Below are positions 5,596-5,955 of a stretch of 5,955 nt of DNA, in pieces. Under the pieces are notes generated by a model. That model did no database searches, was not told the DNA's origin, and worked only from the letters and a program-made list of their open reading frames with translations. This DNA comes from Aquificota bacterium. Lineage in GTDB: Bacteria > Thermosulfidibacterota > Thermosulfidibacteria > Thermosulfidibacterales > Thermosulfidibacteraceae. The position numbers were made by a program, and so were the translations under genes. The stretch is taken from contig WGAU01000153.1 of NCBI GenBank assembly GCA_015494645.1, forward strand, positions 1 to 5,955. The letters are read 5' to 3'. Every line of letters begins with the position of its first letter. Within the stretch, counting starts at the first letter, position 1.

Positions 5596-5955
5596 AGAAC
5601 TTGCCGAGGAGGTTCTTTCAAGCGTTAGAAAAAGGATAGAAAGCTTTCTGGGGGATGGAAGGCGTCCACCGGGGCTTGCAGTGCTGTTGGTGGGTAATGA
5701 TCCCGCATCGCAGATATACGTTTCTAAGAAGCAGGAAGCCTGTGAGAAGGTGGGCATAAGGTCCTTTTCCTGTAGGTTTCCTGAAGATGTGGATTTTGGG
5801 ACGGTTCTTTCCACCATAAGGGAGCTCAACGAGAAGGAGGATGTGGATGGGATACTCCTTCAGCTTCCCTTGCCTGATGGCATCAAAGATAAGACCCTTG
5901 ACCTTCTTTACGCCATAGACCCCTCTAAGGATGTGGATGGCTTTCACCCTTACAA
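5570..5955 (+). CDS. folD: Bifunctional methylene-THF dehydrogenase / methenyl-THF cyclohydrolase FolD (3' truncated)
   Basis: The first 128 codons are present and the frame is open to the window end; the full family length is about 280-300 residues. FolD interconverts 5,10-methylene-, 5,10-methenyl- and 10-formyl-THF in the cytoplasm using NAD(P). Visible signatures are LAVLLVGNDPASQIYVSKKQ at 36-55, including Y50 and K54 that align in position with the catalytic Tyr and Lys of E. coli FolD, then DGILLQLPLPDG at 93-104 and DPSKDVDGFHPY at 117-128. The Rossmann NAD(P) domain lies beyond the window. The ATG at 5570 is inside the ymdB 3' end, with a purine-rich GGGAGGAAGG at 5552-5561 and a nearer AAGG. 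Its presence four genes after the cyclo-ligase brackets the rny-ymdB pair with folate enzymes. Confidence 0.96.
   Translation, partial: METKILSGKELAEEVLSSVRKRIESFLGDGRRPPGLAVLLVGNDPASQIYVSKKQEACEKVGIRSFSCRFPEDVDFGTVLSTIRELNEKEDVDGILLQLPLPDGIKDKTLDLLYAIDPSKDVDGFHPY

Noticed and set aside
1..5955. A defence, mobile or CRISPR-type novel system in the window
   Set aside because: All sizeable genes fall into known housekeeping families with intact motifs; there are no transposase, integrase, nuclease-toxin or array-like repeat signals.

Overview
This window is a dense, one-directional stretch of bacterial chromosome. Every supported gene is on the + strand, and most neighbours overlap by a few to about 30 bases. 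The proteins are rich in Lys, Glu and Arg, and Arg and Ile are frequently written AGG/AGA and ATA. That composition, the tight packing and the gene set (MltD-type LysM protein, ZapA/ZapB-like pair, RarA, RNase Y) suggest a Gram-negative, probably thermophilic and perhaps anaerobic bacterium, for example a deep-branching Thermodesulfobacteriota- or Aquificota-like lineage. The lineage is an inference from composition and gene content, not a demonstrated placement. I see no insertion sequence, prophage gene, CRISPR array, tRNA or rRNA.

Region 1 (about 1-1333) is a cell-envelope and cell-division block. It holds the 3' end of an MltD-like murein transglycosylase with two LysM repeats, a small membrane-anchored protein with one TPR motif, a short coiled-coil protein resembling ZapB, and a ZapA-like protein. 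Each gene overlaps the next, so they are probably translated together.

Region 2 (1334-1405) is the only intergenic gap. It holds a small GC-rich hairpin, a possible outer stem enclosing it, a plausible sigma-70-like promoter, and a short palindrome that contains the rarA ribosome binding site. It probably separates two transcription units.

Region 3 (1406-5955) is a second compact operon: rarA (clamp-loader-like AAA+ ATPase for stalled forks), 5-formyltetrahydrofolate cyclo-ligase, rny (RNase Y), a YmdB-family metallophosphoesterase, and the first 128 codons of folD, which is cut by the window end. Two folate one-carbon enzymes flank the RNase Y/YmdB pair. All five are recognisable housekeeping families with their key motifs intact.

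I found no convincing undescribed system. The items most worth a second look are the small TM-TPR protein placed between a murein hydrolase and zapB/zapA, the structured zapA-rarA gap, and the zapA...fau neighbourhood, which recalls the zapA-6S RNA-fau locus of gamma-proteobacteria but has no room for 6S RNA.
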